Of a stretch of DNA of 64,000 nt, positions 51,494-60,069 are shown one piece after another. Positions within the stretch are counted from its first letter, which is position 1. Each line of letters begins with the position of its first letter. The notes beneath the pieces are model-generated. The model worked only from the letters and a program-made list of their open reading frames with translations. It did not search any database and was not told the origin of the DNA. Position numbers and translations under genes: made by a program. Source of the stretch: Runella sp. MFBS21 (GTDB lineage: Bacteria; Bacteroidota; Bacteroidia; Cytophagales; Spirosomataceae); the NCBI RefSeq assembly GCF_029433105.1, contig NZ_JARNTW010000008.1, forward strand, positions 186,001-250,000. Reading direction: 5' to 3'.

Positions 51494-52246
51494 AGCTGCA
51501 AATGAATAGTAGCTTATATAACAAGCTTCTGTGCCCCAAAAGTTCGTTGGTACATCTCTAAAAAAAACATTGCCTCACTTCCAGAAAGTGAGGCAAGTGC
51601 CACATTACCCTACTCTATAAAATTATATTTTACACACCAACAACTATCATGCCAAATTAGACACCATTTCTTTGAAATATATTTTAGGATATACTTTTAG
51701 AACTTATAGGAGTAACTATCGACATGTTCGGTGTGAGATAGCATTTTTGAAAAAAACTAAAATACAACAATTGAAACTAAAAAAATACAATAATTAAAAC
51801 AGAGTCGATTTCTCAAAAAACTTACTATAAATACAAAACGCCCCTTTACCCATATTTTTTCTCTGAAAATCAACAACTTAAGTATTCGAATCTTAGGTTT
51901 ATTATCATCGCCTAGTTTTTCTCTCCCATTGAAAACATCTCATTCCTTGAAATAGTACTATTTTATCTACACTATAACAAAATTTGTTTTTAAGGCTCCT
52001 ATTGAATGACAGATAAGTACCTAAAATACAACTATTTATATGCCAAATTTCGTATCATTTTCAAAAACATTCAAAAAACCATATCATAGTAATAGTAAAA
52101 CACTTTTTGTTTCTGGCTATCTATCGCCCTCCTCCTCTTTCCCTACAATTACTGATGATTTGTAATGAATTCTATAAACAATCGTTGTATGCAAAGACTT
52201 TTATATAAACCTTACTGTATTCTCACGTTTAAAAAAATTCACAACA
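51494..52246. other. Long AT-rich gene-free stretch
   Basis: No convincing coding frame on either strand over 753 bp. One perfect hairpin is present: TTGCCTCACTT (51570-51580) with AAGTGAGGCAA (51586-51596), loop of 5. It lies upstream of uvrB (minus) and far upstream of the plus-strand epimerase, so it may terminate a small transcript. The remainder is low-complexity AT-rich sequence in which I identify nothing else. Confidence 0.5.
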
Positions 52247-53161
52247 ATGTCTCTGACTGTTTTAATCACTGGAGGAACGGGTATTATTGGCCGCCGACTA
52301 ACGGAGCTTTTATTAGCGAAAGGCTATAAAGTAGCTTACTTGAGTCGTCGAGAAGTAGAAATTTCGAATGTAAAAGTCTACAAATGGAACCTCGACAAAG
52401 GATGGATTGACCCTAAAGCGCTAGCCGAGGCGGATTTTTTAGTTCACTTAGCGGGGGAAGGAATCGCCGATGGGCGCTGGACGAATCATCGCAAACAAGC
52501 TATCATCAATAGCCGCACCAAAACAATTGAATTGATTGCGCGTGAGCTTCAAGGTCGTCCCTATAAGTTAAAGGCATTTGTATCAGCTTCTGGTATCAGT
52601 TTTTATGGAACCGATACAGGCGATAAACACCTTGTAGAACAAACCCCTTCTGGAAGTGATTTTTTGGCGCATGTCACACGAAGTTGGGAAAATGCGGCTG
52701 ATTTGGTAGCCCATGTAGGTATCCGAACTACCAAATTGCGTACCGGAGTGGTATTGACCAACAAAGGGGGAGCATTGCCCAAAATAGCACTTCCCATCCA
52801 ATGGGGAGTAGGGGCTCCTTTGGGCAATGGTAAACAATGGGTATCTTGGATACACATCGACGACCTTTGTAATATGTACATCGAAGCCCTTGAAAATAAT
52901 CAATGGCGAGGAGTCTACAATGCAGTAGCACCTAGCCCTGTGACCAACAAAGAACTCACCCGTCTCATTGCAAAAGTGATTCAGCGTCCTTTATGGCTTC
53001 CTAATATTCCAGCCTTTGTCCTAAAAGCTATTTATGGTGAAATGGCAAACGTAGTGCTAGGAGGTAACTATATCATCAACCAACGCATCACGAAAGAAAC
53101 TGATTTTCGCTATCAATTTAGTGACCTTGAGCAGGCTTTAGAAGATAGCCTCAAAAAGTAA
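52247..53161 (+). CDS. TIGR01777-family SDR epimerase (YfcH-like)
   Basis: The 304-residue extended short-chain dehydrogenase/epimerase has N-terminal VLITGGTGIIGRRLTELLLA, LVHLAGEGIADGRWTNHRKQ, SASGISFYGTDTG, RTGVVLTNKGGALPKIALPI, WVSWIHIDDL and a C-terminal VLKAIYGEMANVVLGG. The pattern is that of the TIGR01777/YfcH group of unknown substrate. It is monocistronic; upstream is a 750-bp gene-free stretch. Confidence 0.92.
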   Translation: MSLTVLITGGTGIIGRRLTELLLAKGYKVAYLSRREVEISNVKVYKWNLDKGWIDPKALAEADFLVHLAGEGIADGRWTNHRKQAIINSRTKTIELIARELQGRPYKLKAFVSASGISFYGTDTGDKHLVEQTPSGSDFLAHVTRSWENAADLVAHVGIRTTKLRTGVVLTNKGGALPKIALPIQWGVGAPLGNGKQWVSWIHIDDLCNMYIEALENNQWRGVYNAVAPSPVTNKELTRLIAKVIQRPLWLPNIPAFVLKAIYGEMANVVLGGNYIINQRITKETDFRYQFSDLEQALEDSLKK

Positions 53162-53200
53162 AAACTGAGACATCAATAAAAGGATTTCAAAATGATTGTT

Positions 53201-53208
53201 TATCTTTG
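53201..53208 (+). promoter_or_regulatory. TAnnTTTG -7 box before the CapD-type gene
   Basis: TATCTTTG fits the -7 consensus; it lies 97 bp before ATG 53306, implying a leader of about 90 nt. Confidence 0.4.
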
Positions 53209-53305
53209 AAGTTGTTCGTTTATGTATGAAGTGTTCACAAGCATATTTTTAGCCCCACTTCAAAAATAGTGGCGTTTTTGCCAGCTAATAGTACACTTAC
53301 CCATT

Positions 53306-55240
53306 ATGATTGAACGATTTTTATCCAGTTATTCAAATCGATTTGTTTCTCGCTATTTGATATTAGCTATTGATGGTGGCATCGTCGTCATTTCGTTTGT
53401 AATCGCTTGTATTTTACGTTTCAATCTCAAAGTTTCGGATGTCAACTGGGCCCTTTATAAGTATTATTTATTGACGCTATTTATAAGTAGGCTTTTATGT
53501 TTTATTTACTTTCGCTCGTATAGTGGTATCGTACGTCATACAAGTGTAGAAGATACTTCTTTGATTTTCAAGGCCATTACACTTAGTAGCTTTCTCACCA
53601 TTGTCACTTCTTCTTTTCTCACCTATACCACTGACAATTATCTATTTTATATTCCTATCTCGATTCTTATCATCGAATACTTTATTTCTCTTTTCTTGAT
53701 GGTAGCGAGTCGTTTTTTAGTAAAAGATATTTACAAAACCCTCATCGCCAATGCTCCCGGAGAAAAAGTAGACGTTCTCATATACGGAGCAGGTGCCTTG
53801 GGCATCTTGACCAAAAATACACTCTTACGTAATCGTTATAAAAAGTACAATATTGTAGGCTTTATTGATGACAACGCATCATTGAATTTCAAAACAGTAG
53901 AGGGGGTACAGGTCTATCCCGAATCAGAAGCCATTCATCGTTTTATCAAAGACCGAACCGACACTAATCTTGAAGTAGTACTGGCGATTCAGCATATCAA
54001 ACCACACCGCAAAAACGAAATCATCGAAAATTTCCTAAAACAAGATGTGGTGGTAAAGGTGGTTCCGTCTGTATATGAAAAAATAACAGATCAACAGCTC
54101 AAATCCTCCGAAATACGCCCGATACGTATCGAAGACCTTTTGGAAAGAGAGCCGATTCAAATAGACAATCAAAACATCAGCCTTCTTTTGGCTGGCAAAA
54201 TCGCCATGGTAACAGGCGCGGCAGGCTCCATTGGGAGTGAAATAGCCCGTCAGTTGGTTCGGTTTCGTCCCAAGATACTTCTCCTTTTAGACCAGTCAGA
54301 ATCAGGATTGTATGATTTAGAGAACGAACTAAAACAGCACTTTCGGCAATACTTAGACGAATCTACTGACATAGTGGTGCAAGTAGCTGATATCACCGAT
54401 GAAATCAGAATGCGGTATATTTTTGAGCATTATCGACCTCAATTTATATTTCATGCAGCAGCCTACAAACACGTCCCTTTGATGGAAGAGCATCCCTATG
54501 AGGCTGTCAAAGTAAATGTATTTGGAAGCAAAATTGTGGCCGATTTGGCGGTGGAAATGGGCGTAATAAAATTTGTGATGATATCGACCGACAAAGCCGT
54601 AAATCCAACGAATGTGATGGGAGCTACCAAGCGCCTAGCTGAGATGTATGTGCAAAGCCTCAATAATCGCTTTAATTCAACGCGCTTTATTACTACTCGT
54701 TTTGGAAACGTGCTTGGCTCAAATGGATCGGTAGTACCACTTTTTCAGAAACAAATTCAGGCAGGCGGCCCGCTTACTGTCACTCACCCTGAGGTCATTC
54801 GGTATTTCATGACTATTTCAGAAGCGTGTCAGCTGGTATTGGAAGCAGGAAGCATGGGAAAAGGTGGAGAGATTTTTGTTTTTGACATGGGCGAACCCGT
54901 TAAAATAGCTGATTTAGCCCAAAAAATGATTAAACTCTCGGGGCTTAGTTTGGGCAAAGACATTGAAATTCAATACACAGGTTTGCGCCCCGGTGAAAAG
55001 CTTTATGAAGAATTACTAAGTGACAAAGAGCATACCCTTCCTACTTATCATTCCAAGATACAAATCGCCAAAGTCTATACGCAAGATTTTAATGCCGTAT
55101 CTAATGCCCTTTCCGAACTAAAAAAAATCTTAAAAGATGGAGATAAAGCACTTATTGTAAACCATCTTAAGATTACGATTCCAGAATTTATCAGCAACAA
55201 CTCGATCTATGAAACTTTAGACGACTTGGAGTTACAATGA
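53306..55240 (+). CDS. CapD/PglF-type nucleoside-diphosphate-sugar 4,6-dehydratase
   Basis: The 644-residue membrane dehydratase/epimerase has four N-terminal membrane helices (about 10-140: LAIDGGIVVISFVIACILRF; YYLLTLFISRLLCFIYF; LFYIPISILIIEYFISLFLM), then a CoA-binding-like domain with VDVLIYGAGALGILT, and a SDR domain (about 285-600) with KIAMVTGAAGSIGSEIARQL, AAAYKHVPLMEEHPYEAVKV, STDKAVNPTNVMGATKRLAE and FGNVLGSNGSVVPLF. The active site has a modified SMK-like triad (STDKAVNPT). It makes a 4-keto-6-deoxy UDP-sugar for surface glycans. The next gene overlaps by 4 bp (ATGA). Confidence 0.93.
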   Translation: MIERFLSSYSNRFVSRYLILAIDGGIVVISFVIACILRFNLKVSDVNWALYKYYLLTLFISRLLCFIYFRSYSGIVRHTSVEDTSLIFKAITLSSFLTIVTSSFLTYTTDNYLFYIPISILIIEYFISLFLMVASRFLVKDIYKTLIANAPGEKVDVLIYGAGALGILTKNTLLRNRYKKYNIVGFIDDNASLNFKTVEGVQVYPESEAIHRFIKDRTDTNLEVVLAIQHIKPHRKNEIIENFLKQDVVVKVVPSVYEKITDQQLKSSEIRPIRIEDLLEREPIQIDNQNISLLLAGKIAMVTGAAGSIGSEIARQLVRFRPKILLLLDQSESGLYDLENELKQHFRQYLDESTDIVVQVADITDEIRMRYIFEHYRPQFIFHAAAYKHVPLMEEHPYEAVKVNVFGSKIVADLAVEMGVIKFVMISTDKAVNPTNVMGATKRLAEMYVQSLNNRFNSTRFITTRFGNVLGSNGSVVPLFQKQIQAGGPLTVTHPEVIRYFMTISEACQLVLEAGSMGKGGEIFVFDMGEPVKIADLAQKMIKLSGLSLGKDIEIQYTGLRPGEKLYEELLSDKEHTLPTYHSKIQIAKVYTQDFNAVSNALSELKKILKDGDKALIVNHLKITIPEFISNNSIYETLDDLELQ

Positions 55241-56709
55241 AAATTTTTTCGACCTCTCAAATCAGAGCTTGGGATGAGTATACCATTACTCACGAACCTA
55301 TTTCGTCTTTAGCTCTTATGGAAAGAGCCTCCGCCGCCTTTGTGAGGTGGTTTTGTGCCCGCTTTGACAATCGCCGACCTATCAAGATATTTTGTGGAAT
55401 GGGCAACAACGGCGGTGATGGATTGGCTATTGCACGCATTTTACATCAAAAAGATTACCAAGTAGAAGTATTTGTTCTTAAGCATTCTCCACAGGGTTCC
55501 CCTGATTTTGAAGCCAATCTGACGCATCTCAGCTCATTCATAAATCCCCGATGGTTAGTTAGTTCAGAAGACTTTCCTTGCTTTCACCCTTCCGATATTA
55601 TCATTGATGCCCTTTTGGGATCGGGGCTTTCACGTGCCGTTCATGGCACACTGTCGGATTGTATCCAACATATCAATCAAAGCACTGCCACTATCATTTC
55701 AGTAGATATTGCAAGTGGGCTATTTGCAGATTTTCCCAATACTCCCGACAACGTAATTGTGAAACCTACGTTTACTGTGTCATTCCAATGCCCCAAACTT
55801 GCGTTTTTACTTCCTCAAAACGCTGATTATGTGGGTGATTGGCAAGTAGTGGAGATTGGACTTCATCCAGAATACAAGGCCTCATCACCTTATTTTTACA
55901 CACATGTTTCTCCCAATATAGTCAACCCGCGAAAAAAATACGCTCATAAGGGCAGTTTTGGTCATGCATTACTTATTGCGGGAAGCTACGGAAAAATCGG
56001 TGCGGCAGTTTTAGCAGCTAAGGCTTGTTTACGAGCAGGAGTAGGACTATTGACTGTCCAACTGCCGCGTTGTGGATATGATATTTTACAAACCAGCCTA
56101 CCAGAAGCCATGGTAAGCCCTGACTGGCATTGGATGGTCAATACGACCGTTCCTGATCTAAAACCTTACTCAGCGATTGGAGTGGGGCCAGGCTTAGGAA
56201 AAGATTCTTTTACGCTTATTATGCTCAAAGAACTGCTCAAATCGGTAGAGTCACCCATGGTAATTGATGCCGATGCACTCAATTTGATAAGCGAAAATCC
56301 AGAATTATTGAATTTGGTCCCTCCTCATTCTATCCTTACGCCTCACCCTAAGGAATTTCAACGATTATTAGGTAAAACGTGGGACAATGATTTTCAAAAA
56401 ATAGAAGAACTGAGAAATTTTTCTCAAAAGCATAATGTAATTGTTTGCTTAAAAGGAGCTCATACGGCTATTGCTCTTCCAGATGGATCTATTCATTTTA
56501 ATTCGACCGGCAATCCGGGAATGGCCACCGGGGGTAGCGGAGATGTACTGACAGGCATTATTACGGCTTTGTTGGCTCAAGGTATTTCGCCTATCGAATC
56601 AGCTATTTTTGGGGTTTATCAACATGGGCTAGCTGGCGACCGAGCCGCCCAAAAGTGTACCCAGCCGGCCCTTATTGCTTCGGATATTATCAATGCAATG
56701 GGCTGGTGA
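55237..56709 (+). CDS. nnr: Bifunctional NAD(P)H-hydrate epimerase / ADP-dependent dehydratase
   Basis: The 490-residue fusion repairs hydrated NADH and NADPH. Residues about 1-215 are the YjeF-N epimerase (IKIFCGMGNNGGDGLAIARI, IIDALLGSGLSRAVHG, IISVDIASGL); about 220-490 are the YjeF-C/NnrD dehydratase (HKGSFGHALLIAGSYGKIGA, AIGVGPGLGK, VIDADALNLI, ILTPHPKEF, STGNPGMATGGSGDVLTGII). It starts within the stop codon of the dehydratase-family gene (ATGA), an odd metabolic neighbour, and is closed by a hairpin over its stop codon. Confidence 0.95.
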   Translation: MKIFSTSQIRAWDEYTITHEPISSLALMERASAAFVRWFCARFDNRRPIKIFCGMGNNGGDGLAIARILHQKDYQVEVFVLKHSPQGSPDFEANLTHLSSFINPRWLVSSEDFPCFHPSDIIIDALLGSGLSRAVHGTLSDCIQHINQSTATIISVDIASGLFADFPNTPDNVIVKPTFTVSFQCPKLAFLLPQNADYVGDWQVVEIGLHPEYKASSPYFYTHVSPNIVNPRKKYAHKGSFGHALLIAGSYGKIGAAVLAAKACLRAGVGLLTVQLPRCGYDILQTSLPEAMVSPDWHWMVNTTVPDLKPYSAIGVGPGLGKDSFTLIMLKELLKSVESPMVIDADALNLISENPELLNLVPPHSILTPHPKEFQRLLGKTWDNDFQKIEELRNFSQKHNVIVCLKGAHTAIALPDGSIHFNSTGNPGMATGGSGDVLTGIITALLAQGISPIESAIFGVYQHGLAGDRAAQKCTQPALIASDIINAMGW

Positions 56710-56723
56710 TTACCAGCCCATTG
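56696..56723 (+). terminator. Hairpin spanning the nnr stop codon
   Basis: CAATGGGCTGGT (56696-56707) pairs perfectly with ACCAGCCCATTG (56712-56723) over GATT; the TGA stop is inside the hairpin. A second inverted repeat lies farther on at 56771-56811. Confidence 0.6.
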
Positions 56724-56770
56724 CACATTAACTATTCCTCTTGTATAACTTCTTTTTGCGATACACTCAC

Positions 56771-56811
56771 ATACAGATATTCTAAATTTTTAAAACTCAG
56801 AATATCTGTAT
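56771..56811. terminator. Hairpin between convergent nnr and giant surface-protein gene
   Basis: ATACAGATATTCT (56771-56783) pairs perfectly with AGAATATCTGTAT (56799-56811). It lies 10 bp from the stop codon of the minus-strand gene at 56821 and can terminate either strand. Confidence 0.6.
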
Positions 56812-56820
56812 TTACGAAAT

Positions 56821-59800
56821 TTATTTTCCTCCAATTGGATTGTCCGTAGTGATGGTTTTTCTCTTGGTAACCGTATAGGGTACACATTTTTGAGGTGGAC
56901 AAGTACAATCAGGCGCATTGATAGTTAGTTTAGTTTTGCACAAATCGGTAGAAGTTGCCGTCACTTCTACGTTCTGATTTACCGGTACTCCTGTTATTGT
57001 AAACGTACCGTTTTCGTTATTCACAACCTGACCTAATGTACTTGTCACGACACCATTCGAGCTAACTTTAAAGGAATAGGTCTGCAGATTATCAGCACAC
57101 TTAGGTGCTTCACTTAAAGTAAGGGTTGGAGCTGGATAAATAGTAAGTGTCAAAGCAATACGTGAACTTGTGCAATTTGAAGCATCGATTTTACGAGCTT
57201 CTACATAATACGTACCTGCAGTTGTAGGCTTGTAAGTCAAAGTACCTTCGGCAATCTTATTACCACCTACAGCAGCATCATACCAATCTGCCGTCTCTCC
57301 TGCTCCTACAGTCACAGTCAGTGCAGTAGCCGTATCACCTTGGCAAAAAGTCTGATTAGGACCAATAGGCGAGTTTACGGAAGGACAATTACATACAGGG
57401 GCGACTACTTCCAATGTGGTTTTACAGTCATTGACGCTAGTTGCTGTCACGACCACATTTTGCCCGCTAGGAATGCCACTGACTGTAAAAATACCACCAC
57501 CATTGTTGATAATAGTATAGGAGGGAACTGTCGTAAGGGTCCCGTTTGAAATTACTTTTAAAGAATAAGTTTGTAAATTAATAGCACAAATTCTTTCTGA
57601 AATCTCCAATATAGGTTTAGAAGTATCTCCCTCTACCGTCGTAGAATTGCTACCTTTACAACCATTGATAGTATTTGTCACTTCTACCGAATAAACACCC
57701 GGCGCGGTTACCGAAAAACTTGATACATTTCCAGGGTTTGTCACTCCCGATGGAACCGTCCAAGCATAACTAATGCTAGCGCTTGCGTTTGTAACAGTAG
57801 CCGTAAGTGTCTGCGAAGGGGCTGCACAAGTTAGTTCAATGTTGTTTAAAGAAACCGTTGGTTTTACTTTGTTTTCTGAAACTATTGCAGTATCACTTGC
57901 CGTACAGCCGTTGGCAGGATCAGTTGCCGTTACGGTGAAAGTTCCAGCCGTTGAGGTTGTGTAGTTTTTCGTCGTCGTATTGGCTGGTACTCCGGGGCCT
58001 GACCACACATACGTCAATCCGTTAACAGGGTTGGTGGTAGGAGATAGTTGCAAGCTCGTAGTAGTACAAGTTAGTACTCCACCATTAACTGTAACGGTGG
58101 GCTTGGTCGTGTTTGAACTTACAATGGCAGTATCGCTTGCTGTACAACCGTTGGCTGGATTCGTAGCCGTTACGGTGAAAGTACCCGCTGTTGACGTTGT
58201 ATAGTTTTTCGTCGTTGTATTGGCTGGTACTCCGGGGCCTGACCACACATATGTCAATCCATTCACAGGGCTGGTCGTAGGAGATAGTTGCAAACTCGTT
58301 GTAGTACAAGTTAATACTCCTCCATTAACTGTAACGGTGGGCTTGGTCGTATTTGAACTTACGATGGCCGTATCACTCGCCGTACAGCCGTTGGCTGGAT
58401 TCGTAGCCGTTACGGTGAAAGTACCCGCTGTTGACGTTGTATAGTTTTTCGTCGTTGTATTGGCTGGCACACCCGGTCCCGACCATACATAGGTCAATCC
58501 ATTCACTGGGCTAGTCGTAGGAGATAGTTGCAAACTCGTTGTAGTACAAGTTAATACCCCTCCATTGACTGCAATCGTGGGCTTGGTCGTATTTGAACTT
58601 ACAATGGCAGTATCACTTGCTGTACAGGTAACGCCACCTTTAGTAACTGAATAAGTAACAGTATAAGTACCCGCAGCAGTGACAGAGGGGTTTTGGCTAG
58701 TACTATTGAAACCTCCCGGACCTGACCAGCTATAACTTGAAGATGTAATACCCGAAGTAGGACTTCCCACTGCTGTAATTTGCAAATTAGCCGGAACACA
58801 TTTTACCACCCCTCCCGTAGCCGACACCACAGGTTTTACTACATCTACTTGATAGCTCACAAAAGGTTGACAATCATCCGTTGCATCTTTTAAGCAAGCG
58901 TATACATAGTAAGATTTTACTTGGCCATCTACCGCAGGAAAGTTATTAGAATTAATAGAAGCCGAGCCATTTGAAATACTCCCCGATCCTAATACTGTTT
59001 TGCCATTACCAGTAGCCGTATATGGATTAGCAACCGCCGTGTTGAAGCGCACCCACTCGATGGTAACAGGCGATAGTGCAGTAGTGCTTGCAGAAAATGA
59101 TACATTCGTATTAGGACAAATAGTCTTCACCGCTGAAGGATTCGGATTTGTGAGCGTAGGACAAGTAATATTCAAGCACGCAGCATCTACTTTAATATAA
59201 TCTCCACTTGCAAAACCTTCTACTCTTACATAACTAGTATTGGCCGGGGCTGTGCCACTTAAAGTATAATACTGAGTACGTGGGTAAGGTCCAAAATCAA
59301 CATCCTTGTTTACTTCTACTTGTTGGGTATTTAGGGCCTGATTGGAAGCATCGTAAAATATCAATCTTATATAATGATTTAAGCTGGGCTCATGCGTACC
59401 AGCCCAAATGGATAAGCTAGCAGTACTCCCTGGCGTAATTGCTACATCTTGCCAGAAGCGGGCATTATTGTTGTCAGTATTTTCTTCCAAATAGCCATTT
59501 TTATCACCACAGACTTCAAAACCCGTACCATTATAGAAATTTCCTCCTGAAGAGTTCCATCCCGTCACCCCGTTTTCAAAACTGGGATTTATCAATTTAT
59601 TGTCGGGGCACGTACATGATGCTTCGCACGTAACTTTGACATTCAAATTTGCAACTACTGAAGTACCGGTAGCCATATACGTAATACCATTATAGACCAC
59701 TTCAGCTCTTACAGAGGTACCATTATTGATGGGAGAAGCGTCATAAAAACCATTAGAATTTGTGGTTACCGTTCTGATAACGTTGTTGGTACTCAGATTG

Positions 59801-60018
59801 CGGACAACGACTGAAATTCCACTCAATCCTTCTCCAGAGTCATATGTAGCATCTCCATCTTTATCACAAAAGACATAACCCGTGACGTCTGTTGCAAAAG
59901 CAAGTTGTGATGTAAATACCAGTATCGCCCCTAGCATACATCGCAGAAGCAACAACCGTAAGTCTGTAAGGGTTTCACCCTTCTGTTTGGGAAATGTAAA
60001 AGTGGCCATAAGGGGCAT
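56821..60018 (-). CDS. Large secreted SdrD-B/Ig-like repeat protein with recent tandem duplications
   Basis: The 1065-residue protein has a signal peptide (MLGAILVFTSQLAFA), a SdrD B-like domain (DVTGYVFCDKDGDATYDSGE), a carbohydrate-binding-like domain (about 140-260), then Ig-like modules. Three 80-residue modules (GVLTCTTTSLQLSPTT ... GVPANTTTKNYTTSTAGTFT) are nearly identical, encoded by 240-bp direct repeats at 57891-58610. The C-terminus is a short cysteine and Lys-rich tail (CVPYTVTKRKTI) also found in the neighbouring giant gene. Role: probably adhesion or surface layer; no catalytic domain is seen. An alternative start is ATG 60009. Confidence 0.85.
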   Translation of the reverse strand: MPLMATFTFPKQKGETLTDLRLLLLRCMLGAILVFTSQLAFATDVTGYVFCDKDGDATYDSGEGLSGISVVVRNLSTNNVIRTVTTNSNGFYDASPINNGTSVRAEVVYNGITYMATGTSVVANLNVKVTCEASCTCPDNKLINPSFENGVTGWNSSGGNFYNGTGFEVCGDKNGYLEENTDNNNARFWQDVAITPGSTASLSIWAGTHEPSLNHYIRLIFYDASNQALNTQQVEVNKDVDFGPYPRTQYYTLSGTAPANTSYVRVEGFASGDYIKVDAACLNITCPTLTNPNPSAVKTICPNTNVSFSASTTALSPVTIEWVRFNTAVANPYTATGNGKTVLGSGSISNGSASINSNNFPAVDGQVKSYYVYACLKDATDDCQPFVSYQVDVVKPVVSATGGVVKCVPANLQITAVGSPTSGITSSSYSWSGPGGFNSTSQNPSVTAAGTYTVTYSVTKGGVTCTASDTAIVSSNTTKPTIAVNGGVLTCTTTSLQLSPTTSPVNGLTYVWSGPGVPANTTTKNYTTSTAGTFTVTATNPANGCTASDTAIVSSNTTKPTVTVNGGVLTCTTTSLQLSPTTSPVNGLTYVWSGPGVPANTTTKNYTTSTAGTFTVTATNPANGCTASDTAIVSSNTTKPTVTVNGGVLTCTTTSLQLSPTTNPVNGLTYVWSGPGVPANTTTKNYTTSTAGTFTVTATDPANGCTASDTAIVSENKVKPTVSLNNIELTCAAPSQTLTATVTNASASISYAWTVPSGVTNPGNVSSFSVTAPGVYSVEVTNTINGCKGSNSTTVEGDTSKPILEISERICAINLQTYSLKVISNGTLTTVPSYTIINNGGGIFTVSGIPSGQNVVVTATSVNDCKTTLEVVAPVCNCPSVNSPIGPNQTFCQGDTATALTVTVGAGETADWYDAAVGGNKIAEGTLTYKPTTAGTYYVEARKIDASNCTSSRIALTLTIYPAPTLTLSEAPKCADNLQTYSFKVSSNGVVTSTLGQVVNNENGTFTITGVPVNQNVEVTATSTDLCKTKLTINAPDCTCPPQKCVPYTVTKRKTITTDNPIGGK
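57891..58610 (-). repeat. Three 240-bp direct repeats within the surface-protein gene
   Basis: The landmark TATCACTTGC or close variants begins at 57891, 58131, 58371 and 58611, giving three units of exactly 240 bp (80 codons) that keep the reading frame. Units 2 and 3 are nearly identical over most of their length, unit 1 slightly more diverged. The differences are mostly synonymous-looking single-base changes. Confidence 0.9.
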
Positions 60019-60069
60019 AAAATTTAAATTAAAAAGCAGGATATATAAGGGGTATTGAGAAAAGTGGAG

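Noticed and set aside
57980-58444. Two 74-codon plus-strand frames with near-identical peptides
   Set aside because: Antisense shadows of the 240-bp repeats within the surface-protein gene.
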